Positions 25,526-35,039 are shown, counted from the first letter of the stretch. The stretch: 64,000 nt of DNA from Lederbergia citrisecunda (GCF_018343695.1 NZ_JAGYPJ010000001.1:1189001-1253000); one strand, 5' to 3'. A program made the numbers and translations. The notes: generated by a model from the sequence alone, not told the origin.

Positions 25526-25699
25526 ATGACGGAAGGTCCAAAAAAAATATCACTACAAGAATTGATGCAAAAGAAACTTGCCGACAAAAAAGCTGCTCAA
25601 AAATCTCAAACTGGGATAAAAGGTAGTACAGAAACAAAAAAATTACAAAGTCAGCAAACCAAAAAAACGAGTAACACAAGAAGGAAAATGGGAGTTTAA
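25526..25699 (+). CDS. small basic protein, 57 residues
   Basis: Starts MTEGPKKISLQELMQKKLAD and ends SNTRRKMGV; rich in Lys, Gln, Thr and Ser, with no Cys or Trp and no membrane segment. GGAGG lies 8 bases before the ATG and a strong terminator follows the stop, so it is very likely expressed. Low complexity points to a disordered protein, as in many small spore or nucleic-acid-associated proteins. I do not recognise a family. It stands alone between divergent metG and convergent ABC1-kinase genes. Confidence 0.65.
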   Translation: MTEGPKKISLQELMQKKLADKKAAQKSQTGIKGSTETKKLQSQQTKKTSNTRRKMGV

Positions 25700-25706
25700 C
25701 GCCCAA

Positions 25707-25748
25707 AGAAGTTTATGGATAAATGAGGTCCATAAACTTTTTTTATTT
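25707..25748 (+). terminator. terminator after the 57-residue protein
   Basis: Perfect stem AAGTTTATGGA/TCCATAAACTT with a 9-nt loop and T8 run on the plus strand. Confidence 0.9.
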
Positions 25749-25867
25749 TCTAAATGTCAGAATAACAGTTGAACATTGGACTTTGATGTATCTTATTTAT
25801 CTTTCATGATTTTTTTACTAGTCCAACATACACTGAAAATCTAAAAACAGCTTAATAAAAAATAAAG

Positions 25868-25913
25868 AAAGGCTAAAGTAAGAGAATGATCCTGCTCTCC
25901 TTCTTCAGCCTCT
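25868..25913 (-). terminator. terminator overlapping the end of the ABC1-kinase gene
   Basis: Minus-strand stem GGCTGAAG...CTTTAGCC with an inner GGAGAG/TTCTCT pairing and a downstream TTTCTTTATTTTTT tail. Its left half lies past the stop of the kinase gene. Confidence 0.65.
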
Positions 25914-27527
25914 TCTGTTATCAGACATATATTTCATCCACTTTTTTTGTCTGTAACTAATAATAAAATATCCTATACCTGAGGACGCACATACTCCGAG
26001 TGCTAGCTCCCAAATAAATGGCTTTGTTGTATAAAGTCCTACAGTAATCCCTATTCCCCCAATAACGGTTAATTGAAAAAGTTGTTTTTTGTAATTTTCA
26101 TAAATAGTAAATTGAAATTGTCTTCTTTGTTCAACTTCTTTTATATGTTCTAGTTGTTGAGGCAATGTGAGAAACTCTTTTACAGAATAGACAATTCTAA
26201 ATAAAGGTTGTGATTGAATCCAGTGCCATACAAATGTCCACTTATTATTTCCGTGTTTTTCTAACCAATCCATAAAAACAGGCTTTACTAAATCAATTAA
26301 TTCTTCCTCAGGAACTAATTCTCGAACCAAACCTTCTATCGTAACAAAAGATCTACCAAGAAACACAAACCTTGTAGGAGCTTGTATTGGAAGTGCTCGA
26401 ATCAAATCGTTCATTTCCATTTTTAACGCAATTAAATCCATTTCTTTTAATTGTGAAGGCTGGAAGGACATAAGTTCAGCCAATAGTCTCTCCATCGTTC
26501 GAGTATCTGCTTCTGGAAGTAGGAATCCTAAATGAATAAAACCTTCAACAGCTTTGGTATAATTTTTGGATAATAAACTTTCAATTAACCCTTGGAAATG
26601 GGTAGCATCTTTTTTCGTTATTTCCCCCACCATGCCAAAATCAAGTAATATTATTTTTCCTTCTTCTGATACGAGAACATTCCCTGGATGTGGGTCAGCA
26701 TGAAACATACCTGACTCTAACCATTGCGGTAGAAAAATAGAGATCAGTTTTTGTGCCAGTTCATGTCGGTTAATCGATAATCGATCCAACGCTTCTATAT
26801 TATTAAGACGTACCCCTTCCACCCATTCCATCACAAGAACTTTTGACGTACTTAACTCTGTATACACGGATGGGATGATTATACCTTCAACGTCTTTATA
26901 GCGTTCCTTAAAAGATAGGAGTGATTTTTGCTCTTTTAAAAAATCGAGTTCTCTTTCAATGACTTCTTTCAGTTCATTAAATAAAACCTTTAAATTAATG
27001 AAGCCCTTTGGTATGGGAATAAAGTGATCGGCAAACCATATAATAAATCTAAGTGTGCGAAAGTCTGTTCGTATAATCGATTCGATATAAGGACGCTGTA
27101 CTTTAATTGCGACGGTTTTACCATTTTTAAGTTTTCCTCTATACACTTCTCCAATCGAGGCAGAGGCAATAGCTTTTTTTTCTATCGTAAGCAAGTTTTG
27201 ATCTATTGTTCCTCCCCACTCTTTTTCTAGAATTTCCTGAATCTCTTGAAAACCAGAAGGCGGAACATTATCAGTTAGATCTTGTATTTGCCTAATAAAT
27301 GAGTGAGGAAGTAAATCTCCACGAATACTTAGCATCTGACCAATCTTAATGAGTAAACCTTCCAATTCAAACAGTGTTTTTCTAAAACGCTCTCCTATGT
27401 TCCCCCATAGCCGCTCCCAATCAGAATCAGACTTTCTTAGGATTTTATAGAAACAAATGTGGAAAAAACAAATAAAGAACATTGAAAGTACCTTATAAAT
27501 ACGAAAAAGCTTATTCGTTGTTTTCAT
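25905..27527 (-). CDS. ABC1/AarF/UbiB-family atypical kinase
   Basis: 540 residues. Family marks are KIGQMLSIRGDLLP (KxGQ motif, about residues 61-74), the Ala-rich loop AIASASIGEV, VAIKVQRP, the catalytic HADPHPGNVL and metal site LLDFGMVG. A short hydrophobic segment near residues 13-28 and two near the C-terminus (about 485-530) suggest membrane association, as in UbiB. Relatives support quinone or lipid metabolism by ATPase activity; no specific role can be given in Bacilli. GAGAGG lies 6 bases before the ATG. The gene is single. Confidence 0.88.
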   Translation of the reverse strand: MKTTNKLFRIYKVLSMFFICFFHICFYKILRKSDSDWERLWGNIGERFRKTLFELEGLLIKIGQMLSIRGDLLPHSFIRQIQDLTDNVPPSGFQEIQEILEKEWGGTIDQNLLTIEKKAIASASIGEVYRGKLKNGKTVAIKVQRPYIESIIRTDFRTLRFIIWFADHFIPIPKGFINLKVLFNELKEVIERELDFLKEQKSLLSFKERYKDVEGIIIPSVYTELSTSKVLVMEWVEGVRLNNIEALDRLSINRHELAQKLISIFLPQWLESGMFHADPHPGNVLVSEEGKIILLDFGMVGEITKKDATHFQGLIESLLSKNYTKAVEGFIHLGFLLPEADTRTMERLLAELMSFQPSQLKEMDLIALKMEMNDLIRALPIQAPTRFVFLGRSFVTIEGLVRELVPEEELIDLVKPVFMDWLEKHGNNKWTFVWHWIQSQPLFRIVYSVKEFLTLPQQLEHIKEVEQRRQFQFTIYENYKKQLFQLTVIGGIGITVGLYTTKPFIWELALGVCASSGIGYFIISYRQKKWMKYMSDNRRG

Positions 27528-27589
27528 AAAAAACCTCTCATGTTCTAATGAATAGCAAATAATTTACGAACAATCCAATTAATAACAGA

Positions 27590-28042
27590 TCACAAGTCTA
27601 GAGATAAACGCACCATATCTACAGCTTGTATACCATTTTCATATATTGCTTCATGATAATGCTTTATAAAAAAATCTTTGTCTATTCCAGTTATTCTAAA
27701 TCCACATTTTTGATATAAGGCAAGTTGGTTAATGCTAGAATTCGCTGTCCCAATTTCAATGGTTGTATATCCAAATAATTTAGCTCTTTGAATGGCGTCT
27801 AGGACTAATTGCTTTCCTATTCCTTTCCCGTGGAATTCTTCAGCAACGGCAACGTTTACTAATTCCACTGTACTAGGTCTTGTTGGTAAAAGGACAAAAA
27901 CTCCAATTATATTATGATTAACCTCGGCAACAAAGCACTCCCCTCTGCTTAAATATTCACTGATGAGTTCATATGAAGGGTCAGCTAATAGTAATAGATT
28001 GATAGGAGGTTGTTCATTAACGTTTAATTTTCTAATGTTCAT
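27590..28042 (-). CDS. GNAT-family N-acetyltransferase
   Basis: 150 residues with ELVNVAVAEEFHGKGIGKQLVLDA (acetyl-CoA pyrophosphate loop HGKGIGK) and a C-terminal NQLALYQKCGFRITGID. The acceptor is unknown. It follows the HAD hydrolase gene by 14 bases on the same strand and is probably cotranscribed. Confidence 0.82.
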   Translation of the reverse strand: MNIRKLNVNEQPPINLLLLADPSYELISEYLSRGECFVAEVNHNIIGVFVLLPTRPSTVELVNVAVAEEFHGKGIGKQLVLDAIQRAKLFGYTTIEIGTANSSINQLALYQKCGFRITGIDKDFFIKHYHEAIYENGIQAVDMVRLSLDL

Positions 28043-28056
28043 TTATTAATCCACCA

Positions 28057-28860
28057 TTACCGAACTCCAACATTAATGGATAGTTCATCCAATATCGGAA
28101 AAAGTTCCTCTAAATGCTGAATTTCATATGTTGGTATTACATTAGTTCGTTCTTTCTTATGGCGGTTAATCCATACGGATTTAATGCCAGTCTGATTAGC
28201 GCCAAGAATATCAGTGTTTAAATTGTCTCCAACCATAAGCACTTCATCTTTGCTCAATTCCATAAGGGACAATGCATGTTCAAATATAGAAGGATCGGGC
28301 TTCCCTTTTCCAAATCCTCCAGAAATCACAATCTGTTCAAAATAAGGAGAAAGCTCAGGTGTAATTGTCAACTTAGTGTTTTGTAAATCTGGTGAACCAT
28401 TCGTCAAAAGTAAAAGGCGATAATTCCCCATTAATTTATTTAATACATCGAAAGTTTCTTCATACACAAATGGAAGGTTTCTTCTTTCTAATGGAAAACG
28501 TTCCGCCAGCTCAAATCCGAATTCAGGATCATCAATGCCTACTATTTTTAATCCTTCCGTCCAGGCATCTTTTCGATAAGTTGGAACGATATCTTTCATT
28601 TTGATAAAATCCGGTTGATCATCTAAAAAGTTTCCCCAAAGTCCTTCAAACGGATTAATTCCAATCATTTGCGTAAATGGATATGTTTCATAATTTGAGT
28701 ATAAATTGCTAGCCGCTTTACGAACAGCCTCTTCTAATCTATCTACTTCAATTCCGTATCGTTGCTCGGCAATTTTACATGTTGCCAAAAATGCTTCCTT
28801 TACACTTTTTTGATCCCATAGCAGGGTATCGTCTAAATCAAAAAATACTGCTTTAATCAT
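28057..28860 (-). CDS. HAD-family hydrolase
   Basis: 267 residues. Motif [11 protein letters not shown] at residues 6-15 with the nucleophilic Asp, motif [13 protein letters not shown], motif III lysine in [10 protein letters not shown] and motif [16 protein letters not shown] helical cap between I and II marks a subtype I phosphatase of the YjjG/Gph type, probably acting on small phosphate esters or nucleotides. It forms a two-gene unit with the downstream acetyltransferase. Substrate not assignable. Confidence 0.87.
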   Translation of the reverse strand: MIKAVFFDLDDTLLWDQKSVKEAFLATCKIAEQRYGIEVDRLEEAVRKAASNLYSNYETYPFTQMIGINPFEGLWGNFLDDQPDFIKMKDIVPTYRKDAWTEGLKIVGIDDPEFGFELAERFPLERRNLPFVYEETFDVLNKLMGNYRLLLLTNGSPDLQNTKLTITPELSPYFEQIVISGGFGKGKPDPSIFEHALSLMELSKDEVLMVGDNLNTDILGANQTGIKSVWINRHKKERTNVIPTYEIQHLEELFPILDELSINVGVR

Positions 28861-29097
28861 TATTGTCCCGCCTCTATTGTAAATATTCTATCAATATGGA
28901 TAGTGTACCATCTTTCTAGATCAATAGAATAGAAAAATCCGTTTTATTATGTTTTTTAAAGGTAATATACATACTAATAGGAATTTACTAGTGTTTGTAA
29001 TATAATTGTAACAATAGAAATATTTTTGATAAAAAAGTGAAACTTTTTCTATTCACAAACGTCTATTAAGTATAGGACGAATCGAGGAGTGTTAAAT

Positions 29098-29694
29098 ATG
29101 AAAACAAAATTATATGCAATAATCATCATGTCATTTATATTATTTTTTGCTGGAGCCATTGGGTATGAAGGTCTACATAGCAATGCATCGACAACTCCGC
29201 AGAAAACATCTGATATGTTAATACACCCTCAAAAATCCAATAGTGAATTAACTAAGAACCTTGTTCTTGTCGATGACGTGACGAAAGAAAATGATTTGGA
29301 ATCCTCAGTTGTCACGGAAGAATCACTACCCGAAGAAGTTACGATTGATAATACAGTGTTCGTCAATATTATGAATGATAATAAATTTTCAGACTTGAGC
29401 AAGTTGGCTCGTAAATATAATGCAGGATTATATGCGATACCTTATAGTGACGTAGTTGCAATTGTAAAAGACGGAAACCCCATCTTTTTCATGAGTGCTG
29501 GTTCAAAATCAGCAGTAAAAGAATACTCGGATCTACTTTCAGAGTCACTTGCATTTAGCGGATTTGAAAATCTTGATGAGGTTCGTGAAAACATGAATAC
29601 TGTGTTGGAAACAGGCAAAGAAGTAAATGTTGATAATAGTAACGAAGAATATTCCATTTTTCAAGTAGATGGATGGATATATGTATCATGGTAA
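29098..29694 (+). CDS. membrane-anchored or secreted protein of unknown function
   Basis: 198 residues starting at the ATG preceded by GAGGAG at 8 bases. A hydrophobic N-terminus (YAIIIMSFILFFAGAIGYEGL) is a signal or anchor; the rest is acidic and hydrophilic, with a Ser/Thr/Glu-rich linker up to about residue 85 and a compact alpha/beta-looking end (YNAGLYAIPYSDVVAIVKDG to DGWIYVSW). There is no lipobox and no cysteine. I do not recognise a family. It has its own terminator and is followed by the DUF457 protein gene 123 bp downstream. Confidence 0.65.
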   Translation: MKTKLYAIIIMSFILFFAGAIGYEGLHSNASTTPQKTSDMLIHPQKSNSELTKNLVLVDDVTKENDLESSVVTEESLPEEVTIDNTVFVNIMNDNKFSDLSKLARKYNAGLYAIPYSDVVAIVKDGNPIFFMSAGSKSAVKEYSDLLSESLAFSGFENLDEVRENMNTVLETGKEVNVDNSNEEYSIFQVDGWIYVSW

Positions 29695-29703
29695 ATTAAT
29701 ATT

Positions 29704-29752
29704 CATGAAAGGATTAGTGCCGTATTTTCTTGATGGCCTAATCCTTTTTTCA
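29704..29752 (+). terminator. terminator after the secreted protein gene
   Basis: Stem AAAGGATTAG/CTAATCCTTT with a 20-nt inner segment that itself pairs at GCC/GGC, followed by TTTTTTC on the plus strand. Confidence 0.85.
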
Positions 29753-29817
29753 TTTCAATACTCATCTAATCATGTTAAGATACTAATCTAGTTATTATCT
29801 ATGAAAGGATGCTTTTG

Positions 29818-30447
29818 ATGGACGGGAAAACACATTTTATCGTAGGAGGAATTGCTGGAATTGGCGTATCAAGTTATGTAGGAGTGGAACTGCCTACCGC
29901 TATTTCTTATACATTATTAGGAGCTTGTATTGGATTAATTCCTGATTTGGACGTAAAGGGTACACTTTCAAATAAAATTTCACTTAATAAAAATTGGATT
30001 ATCACACTGTTGGCGTTATTAGGTTTACTAATCATTGTGAATAGCTACACGTTGTATAAAGACTTCGACCGATGGCTAGGTTTTGGTTTAGGACTTGCCT
30101 TATTGATCTTTCCACCATTTTTAATTAAGCAAAAGTACATGTTATTATTAACGGGTGCTGCATCCTTATTGATAGGAGTATCCCAACAAAGCACTTGGTT
30201 AATGATGCTTGGAGTATACATATGTGTTGCAGCTTTACTCCCCCACCGTTCTCTAACTCACTCTTTAATTGGCTTGTTCTATTTTTCTTTAATCGGGTAC
30301 TACTTAGAGAAAGATTTTCAAATGAATGGAATTTTACTCGTATGTGTCGTAAGCTATGCCAGCCATTTATTATTAGATATGAAAATTTTTCCGAAAAATC
30401 GCAGAGGCGTAAGGCTGTTACAGCCTTTCTCTAAAATTGAGATTTAA
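29818..30447 (+). CDS. DUF457/YdjM-family membrane protein (metal-dependent hydrolase type)
   Basis: 209 residues, at least five membrane segments. The conserved histidine/aspartate marks of the family are present: GKTHFIVGG at the N-terminus, IGLIPDLDVKG, LPHRSLTHSL and YASHLLLDM. Family members are annotated as inner-membrane metal-dependent hydrolases; E. coli YdjM belongs to the SOS regulon. The ATG at 29818 is chosen (AGGA at 8 bases) over one three codons earlier that overlaps the ribosome site. Function here unknown. Confidence 0.83.
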   Translation: MDGKTHFIVGGIAGIGVSSYVGVELPTAISYTLLGACIGLIPDLDVKGTLSNKISLNKNWIITLLALLGLLIIVNSYTLYKDFDRWLGFGLGLALLIFPPFLIKQKYMLLLTGAASLLIGVSQQSTWLMMLGVYICVAALLPHRSLTHSLIGLFYFSLIGYYLEKDFQMNGILLVCVVSYASHLLLDMKIFPKNRRGVRLLQPFSKIEI

Positions 30448-30494
30448 AAAAGGACCGATGTTTACTCAATTGGGTTAACATCGGTCTTTTTGTG
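30448..30494. terminator. bidirectional terminator
   Basis: Stem GACCGATGTT/AACATCGGTC with a 14-nt loop, A-run on the left and T-run on the right, between convergent genes; it overlaps the last codons of the alpha/beta hydrolase. Confidence 0.9.
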
Positions 30495-31455
30495 TTTCAT
30501 TCAATATTAATTCTAGAAACTTTTCTTCTTCTTCAAACATTGGGGAATGGGCTGATTGCTCAAACCAAATCCAATGTTTTTCGGTAGCAACGACATCGTT
30601 AAAAAATGTAAGTGTAGGTTCAAATGGAATGGTTAAGTCATGTCTTCCCATACAAAAATATATTGGTATCTTCACATCATGCACAACATTGCTCAAATTG
30701 ACCGTTTTCATTTCATCTTGAAGCATTTTCAAACTAAAAAATTGCCCCTTTAAATGATTGATCATATCCGCGAAAGAGTACTCAACACTAATTAACATCT
30801 CTTTAAACATTTTAGTAATAAGTTTTCCATCATGCGAGATGCCACCACGAAAGACTTCTAAATACTTTTGGTGAACCTTGTCATGTTTTAACTTACTCCA
30901 TGGAGGCATTCCAATCTCTGATAATTTCTTAATCGCTTTTTTGTTATTTTCTTGCTTTGCATTTTCCAAAACATATTTATATGAAAGTTGCTCACCTTCT
31001 ATATAATCGATGAGTTGAGCAACACCAAAATATCGATAAAAAAGGAACGGTTCTTTATTAACAGCCAATAATCCAATAATGGTACCCCAAGAATGTCCGA
31101 TTAAGTAAATTTTTTCTTGTTTAAATCGTTTACGAAGATAATTCGTTAACTCAATTGCATCATCAACAAATCGAGCGATTGTCATCGTTTCGGGAGGAAT
31201 TTTTTTGTTATATGATAGCCCAGATCCTCGTTGATCCCAATTCACGACAACAAAATACTTCTCAAATTCCTGTTGAAATTTGCGAATAAAGCCAATTTGA
31301 GCGGCACCTGGACCACCATGTATCATTAATAATACTGGCTTCTTCTCGTTCTCTCCTCTAATATATATCCATTGCTTATGATTTCCAATGGTCAAAGGAA
31401 AAAGCTCCGATATTGCATTTTCTTTATCAATTTTTTGGGCTTTTCTCGTTAACAT
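30475..31455 (-). CDS. alpha/beta-hydrolase, proline-iminopeptidase-like
   Basis: 326 residues. Oxyanion motif MIHGGPGAAQIGF, WDQRGSGLS, nucleophile elbow GHSWGT, then GRHDLTIP (acid) and QSAHSPMFEE (histidine) make a full catalytic triad in the order of the S33 prolyl aminopeptidase group. A lid domain lies between residues about 150 and 240. The ATG at 31453-31455 is preferred because AGGTGAG lies 6 bases before it. No signal peptide, so cytoplasmic. Peptidase against simple esterase activity cannot be settled. Confidence 0.85.
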   Translation of the reverse strand: MLTRKAQKIDKENAISELFPLTIGNHKQWIYIRGENEKKPVLLMIHGGPGAAQIGFIRKFQQEFEKYFVVVNWDQRGSGLSYNKKIPPETMTIARFVDDAIELTNYLRKRFKQEKIYLIGHSWGTIIGLLAVNKEPFLFYRYFGVAQLIDYIEGEQLSYKYVLENAKQENNKKAIKKLSEIGMPPWSKLKHDKVHQKYLEVFRGGISHDGKLITKMFKEMLISVEYSFADMINHLKGQFFSLKMLQDEMKTVNLSNVVHDVKIPIYFCMGRHDLTIPFEPTLTFFNDVVATEKHWIWFEQSAHSPMFEEEEKFLELILNETQKDRC

Positions 31456-31625
31456 TTTTTTCTCACCTATAGTCGCCTCTCGTCGATTATAGAATATCAT
31501 ACAATGTGATTCACATACATTATCAATAATTTCTTAAAAAAAATTAAGATTTTTTTCTTGCCTATTTAATTAATTTGGATTTATTATAAAAACAAAGCAT
31601 TCGTTTTAATTTTTTTACACAAAAA

Positions 31626-31641
31626 TTTGCATTAGGTAAAC
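31626..31641. promoter_or_regulatory. mntH: MntR box upstream of mntH
   Basis: TTTGCATTAGGTAAAC matches the Bacillus MntR operator TTTGCCTTAAGGAAAC at 13 of 16 positions and lies 38 bp before the mntH start. MntR with manganese represses mntH in Bacillus, so the position is as expected. Confidence 0.75.
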
Positions 31642-31679
31642 TTATTTAGATGACAGCTAAAGTTTAAGGGGTGAGCAAG

Positions 31680-33038
31680 ATGAGAGATAGAGGTAACGTT
31701 TTAGATCACAAACAAGGGTGGTTAAAGAGTAGTTCTAACATTAGTTTAGAGGAGGTAAATAATTCGGTTCGAATTCCAGAACATGCCGGCTTTTGGAGAA
31801 AATTATTTGCCTTTGCTGGACCAGGATCTCTCGTGGCTGTTGGATATGTGGATCCTGGAAATTGGGCAACGTCTATCGCAGGTGGAGCTCGTTTTGGTTA
31901 TACTTTACTTTCCATTATTTTAATTTCTAGTCTAATGGCGATTTTATTACAAACATTATCCGCTAAGCTCGGGATTGTGACAGGTAGAGATCTTGCGCAA
32001 GCTACGCGTGATGCAACAGGTAAAAAAACAGCAATTTTTCTATGGATCATGGCAGAACTCGCAATTATTGCAACCGATCTTGCCGAAGTTATTGGCTCAG
32101 CGATTGCGTTGAATTTGCTTTTTGGAATTCCTTTATTAGTAGGAATTTTGATCACGACCATTGATGTATTATTACTTTTACTATTACAGAAAAAAGGATT
32201 TCGTATTATTGAATCCATCGTTATTGTATTGATGGTTACGATATTTGCCGTTTTTATTTTTGAGGTCATCGTATCCAAACCAGAAGTCGGTGCCTTATTA
32301 AATGGATATATTCCTAAAATGGAAATCGTAACGAATCCTCAAATGCTGTTTATTTCATTAGGAATTCTTGGTGCAACGGTTATGCCGCATAATCTTTATT
32401 TGCATTCTTCTATCGTTCAAACACGCCAATATAAAAGAACAGAAAAAGGCAGAAAAGAAGCGGTGAAATTTTCAGTCATTGATTCTACCTTTTCATTAAC
32501 TATAGCTTTTTTCATCAATTCTGCCATCTTGATATTAGGTGCAGCAGCCTTCCATGGAAAAGGAATACAAGTGTCTGAAATTGAAGAAGCGTATAAATTA
32601 CTGAGTCCAACTGTAGGAGTTGGGATTGCAAGTACGTTATTTGCAGTCGCATTATTAGCCTCAGGACAAAATTCTACTATTACAGGAACGTTATCTGGGC
32701 AAATCGTAATGGAAGGATTCTTACATTTAAGAATATCTCCATGGCTAAGACGAATTATTACTCGTATGCTTGCGGTTGTGCCAGCATTTATCGTCACATG
32801 GATGGCAGGTTCAAGAGGAACAGCAGATCTCTTGCTTTGGAGTCAAGTTATTCTTAGTTTACAGCTTCCATTTGCTGTTGTTCCGCTTATTTTATTTACA
32901 AATAGTAAAAAGAAAATGGGCGTCTTTGCCAATAAAACAGGTACAAAAGTGTTAGCATGGATCTGTACCGCTGTAATCATTATTTTAAATGTATTTTTAA
33001 TAGGTTATATCCTTATTACTGGACAGGATTTGGGGTAA
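31680..33038 (+). CDS. mntH: Nramp manganese/iron:proton symporter
   Basis: 452 residues with eleven predicted membrane helices. The TM1 metal motif DPGNWATS and the TM6 motif MPHNLYLHSS are intact, as is GQNSTITGTLSGQ in the last third. It imports Mn(II), driven by protons. The ATG at 31680 is chosen over an in-frame GTG at 31671 because AAGGGGTGA lies 6 bases before it. A MntR box lies in the leader. An acetyltransferase gene follows 4 bases downstream and is probably on the same transcript. Confidence 0.93.
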   Translation: MRDRGNVLDHKQGWLKSSSNISLEEVNNSVRIPEHAGFWRKLFAFAGPGSLVAVGYVDPGNWATSIAGGARFGYTLLSIILISSLMAILLQTLSAKLGIVTGRDLAQATRDATGKKTAIFLWIMAELAIIATDLAEVIGSAIALNLLFGIPLLVGILITTIDVLLLLLLQKKGFRIIESIVIVLMVTIFAVFIFEVIVSKPEVGALLNGYIPKMEIVTNPQMLFISLGILGATVMPHNLYLHSSIVQTRQYKRTEKGRKEAVKFSVIDSTFSLTIAFFINSAILILGAAAFHGKGIQVSEIEEAYKLLSPTVGVGIASTLFAVALLASGQNSTITGTLSGQIVMEGFLHLRISPWLRRIITRMLAVVPAFIVTWMAGSRGTADLLLWSQVILSLQLPFAVVPLILFTNSKKKMGVFANKTGTKVLAWICTAVIIILNVFLIGYILITGQDLG

Positions 33039-33042
33039 TTAC

Positions 33043-33924
33043 ATGGGGAAATTACGATTTATTAAAGATTATAAAGGTGACGAAGGTTTAAGAAAAAGCT
33101 TCAATGCTCTTGCGAATAATATATTTGGAATCGATTTTGAAGAATGGTATCAAAAAGGTTTTTGGGGCAGTCATTACATTCCTTTTTCTTACGCTAATGG
33201 CGATCAGGTCATTGCAAATGTTTCAGTCAATATACTTCATCTAATGATTGACGGCGAAACGAGAAAGGCTGTACAAATTGGAACTGTAATGACTCATCCA
33301 GATTATCGAAACAAAGGACTTTCAGCTGCTTTAATGCATAAGGTACTGCAAGAATATGAAAAAAAGAGTGATTTTATCTATTTGTTCGCCAATCAATCAG
33401 TTATAGACTTTTACCCGAAGTTTGGTTTTGAAGCTGTAGAGGAATATGAGTATTCAATGGAGTTTCGATCGAATGAGACTCCCTCCGTTAGCGTACCTAA
33501 ACTAGATGTGAAAAATGTAAACGACTTGCACTTCATACAACAGTTCGCATTTGAAAGAATTCCACTTTCTCAAAAGTTTAGTACAGACAATGCGATAGGG
33601 ATTTTTATGTTTTATTGCCTGAATGTTTTCCCTGATGATATCTACTTTTTAGAAAAAGAAAATGTGATCGTGCTCTTTAAGAAAGAACACGATCACCTAC
33701 ATATTTTTGACATTGTCAGTAAAAATGAATTTAATATTCAACAAGTATTACGAAAAATAACGGATGATTCTATAAGAAAAATAGTTTTTCATTACACACC
33801 AGACTATCCAAATATACAAGTAGAGCGGAAAAAGTATAGTGGGTCTGATGTTTTATTTGTAAAATCTACAAGTCAACATCGTTTTCCTTTACAAATTAAA
33901 CATCCGCTTACTTCTCAAGCTTAA
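33043..33924 (+). CDS. GNAT-family acetyltransferase, long form
   Basis: 293 residues. The N-terminal GNAT domain has AVQIGTVMTHPDYRNKGLSAALMHKVL with the RNKGLS acetyl-CoA loop and a following FYPKFGFE. The C-terminal half (about 150-280) resembles the second degenerate GNAT domain of Eis-like proteins, without a visible cofactor loop. Acceptor unknown. It starts 4 bases after mntH, so manganese-dependent expression is possible by cotranscription. Confidence 0.8.
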   Translation: MGKLRFIKDYKGDEGLRKSFNALANNIFGIDFEEWYQKGFWGSHYIPFSYANGDQVIANVSVNILHLMIDGETRKAVQIGTVMTHPDYRNKGLSAALMHKVLQEYEKKSDFIYLFANQSVIDFYPKFGFEAVEEYEYSMEFRSNETPSVSVPKLDVKNVNDLHFIQQFAFERIPLSQKFSTDNAIGIFMFYCLNVFPDDIYFLEKENVIVLFKKEHDHLHIFDIVSKNEFNIQQVLRKITDDSIRKIVFHYTPDYPNIQVERKKYSGSDVLFVKSTSQHRFPLQIKHPLTSQA

Positions 33925-33931
33925 AATATTA

Positions 33932-34267
33932 TTATCGATGGATAACTACCTTTGTCCCTATTGGAACGCGTGACGATAAGTCTAAGACATCGTGGTTATA
34001 CATTCTAATACACCCATGGGAAACATTTTTTCCAATCGAGGCGGGATTCTTTGTCCCATGAATTCCATAATGAGGTCTTGAAAGCCCCATCCATAATACT
34101 CCAAACGGACCACCTGGATGGGGTTGTTTATTAACAATTGTATACGTCCCTGAAGGTGTTGGGGTTAACATTTTCCCTACTGCAATCGGATACACTTTAA
34201 TAATTCTATTTCCATCATGAAGTGCTAGTTGATGCTTAGATGTAGAAACACTAATCCATTTGGCCAT
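33932..34267 (-). CDS. L,D-transpeptidase, YkuD domain only
   Basis: 111 residues forming a bare YkuD domain. The catalytic motif is [20 protein letters not shown] with Cys near residue 85. Such enzymes make 3-3 cross-links or attach proteins in peptidoglycan. There is neither a signal peptide nor a LysM domain, so it is either exported otherwise or released inside the sporulating cell. GAGGTG precedes the ATG. It converges with the acetyltransferase gene. Confidence 0.87.
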   Translation of the reverse strand: MAKWISVSTSKHQLALHDGNRIIKVYPIAVGKMLTPTPSGTYTIVNKQPHPGGPFGVLWMGLSRPHYGIHGTKNPASIGKNVSHGCIRMYNHDVLDLSSRVPIGTKVVIHR

Positions 34268-34297
34268 AAGATCACCTCGTGATATCTTATGAGGCTC

Positions 34298-34978
34298 TTA
34301 TACATTTGCTTTTAGTAGGCTTAAGATTTCAGAAGGTTTTTTCAATTTTGGAAAACCTGCTATTTTTTCACTTATAAATAATGGTTGGAACCATACTGCA
34401 TGATAAGCGATTAAGCCTGCTTCTCTTGCTCCATACAGTTCGTTAGATCCCCCATCGCCAATGAATAGTGAATGTTCAGGTAATACATTTAGATTTGCAC
34501 AAGCTGTATTGTAAATCTTTTTGCGAGGTTTTGCGCATTTTACTTCGTACGAAAAAATAACCGTATCGAATAAGATAGCTAGTGGTGAATGCTCCCATGC
34601 TTTAACTTCTTCAGGTGCACAATTACTAATTAATCCTACTTTGATCCCCATTTCTTTTATTTGCATGATTGTCCTAATGATTTCCTTGTCAATTGATTGA
34701 AATGGAATCGTTTTTGCGTTGATTCTATTTTCAATTACTGTATGAATATCATCCATATTTATAGGTTTATCCAATGCTTGAAACATATCGACTAAACAAC
34801 TTTTTGCATCTGGAAAGGATCCATCCATTCGTAGTTCTTTTCTTTTACTCCATTCACTTTTAAATATTGCTTGATCGATTCCAAGAATATTTGCAGGATG
34901 AAATTCAGCTTTCTTTTTTCCATTCTCCCACTCTGTTATTAATGTTTCATACAAATCGAAAAACACAGCTTCAATCAT
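34298..34978 (-). CDS. HAD-family hydrolase
   Basis: 226 residues. Motif I FFDLYETLI, motif II GLISNCAPEEV, motif III CAKPRKKIY and motif IV FIGDGGSNELYGA of the haloacid dehalogenase phosphatases, with a helical cap in between. Motif I has Tyr-Glu after the first Asp (DLYET), the variant found in dehalogenase-type members; the second Asp is therefore replaced, so activity may differ from a standard phosphatase. AGGAGGGGGAGG precedes the ATG. Confidence 0.82.
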   Translation of the reverse strand: MIEAVFFDLYETLITEWENGKKKAEFHPANILGIDQAIFKSEWSKRKELRMDGSFPDAKSCLVDMFQALDKPINMDDIHTVIENRINAKTIPFQSIDKEIIRTIMQIKEMGIKVGLISNCAPEEVKAWEHSPLAILFDTVIFSYEVKCAKPRKKIYNTACANLNVLPEHSLFIGDGGSNELYGAREAGLIAYHAVWFQPLFISEKIAGFPKLKKPSEILSLLKANV

Positions 34979-35007
34979 CCTTAATCCTCCCCCTCCTTAT
35001 AATAAAA

Positions 35008-35039
35008 AAAAACGCATCTATAGAATAGATACGTTTTAC
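35008..35039 (-). terminator. terminator after rlmN
   Basis: Stem ACGTATCTAT/ATAGATGCGT (one mismatch) with a TCT loop and a T9 run on the minus strand, at the end of the rlmN gene. Confidence 0.85.

Noticed and set aside
25524-25706. Minus-strand frame of 60 codons
   Set aside because: It is the antisense of the 57-residue protein, which has the ribosome site and terminator in the proper places.
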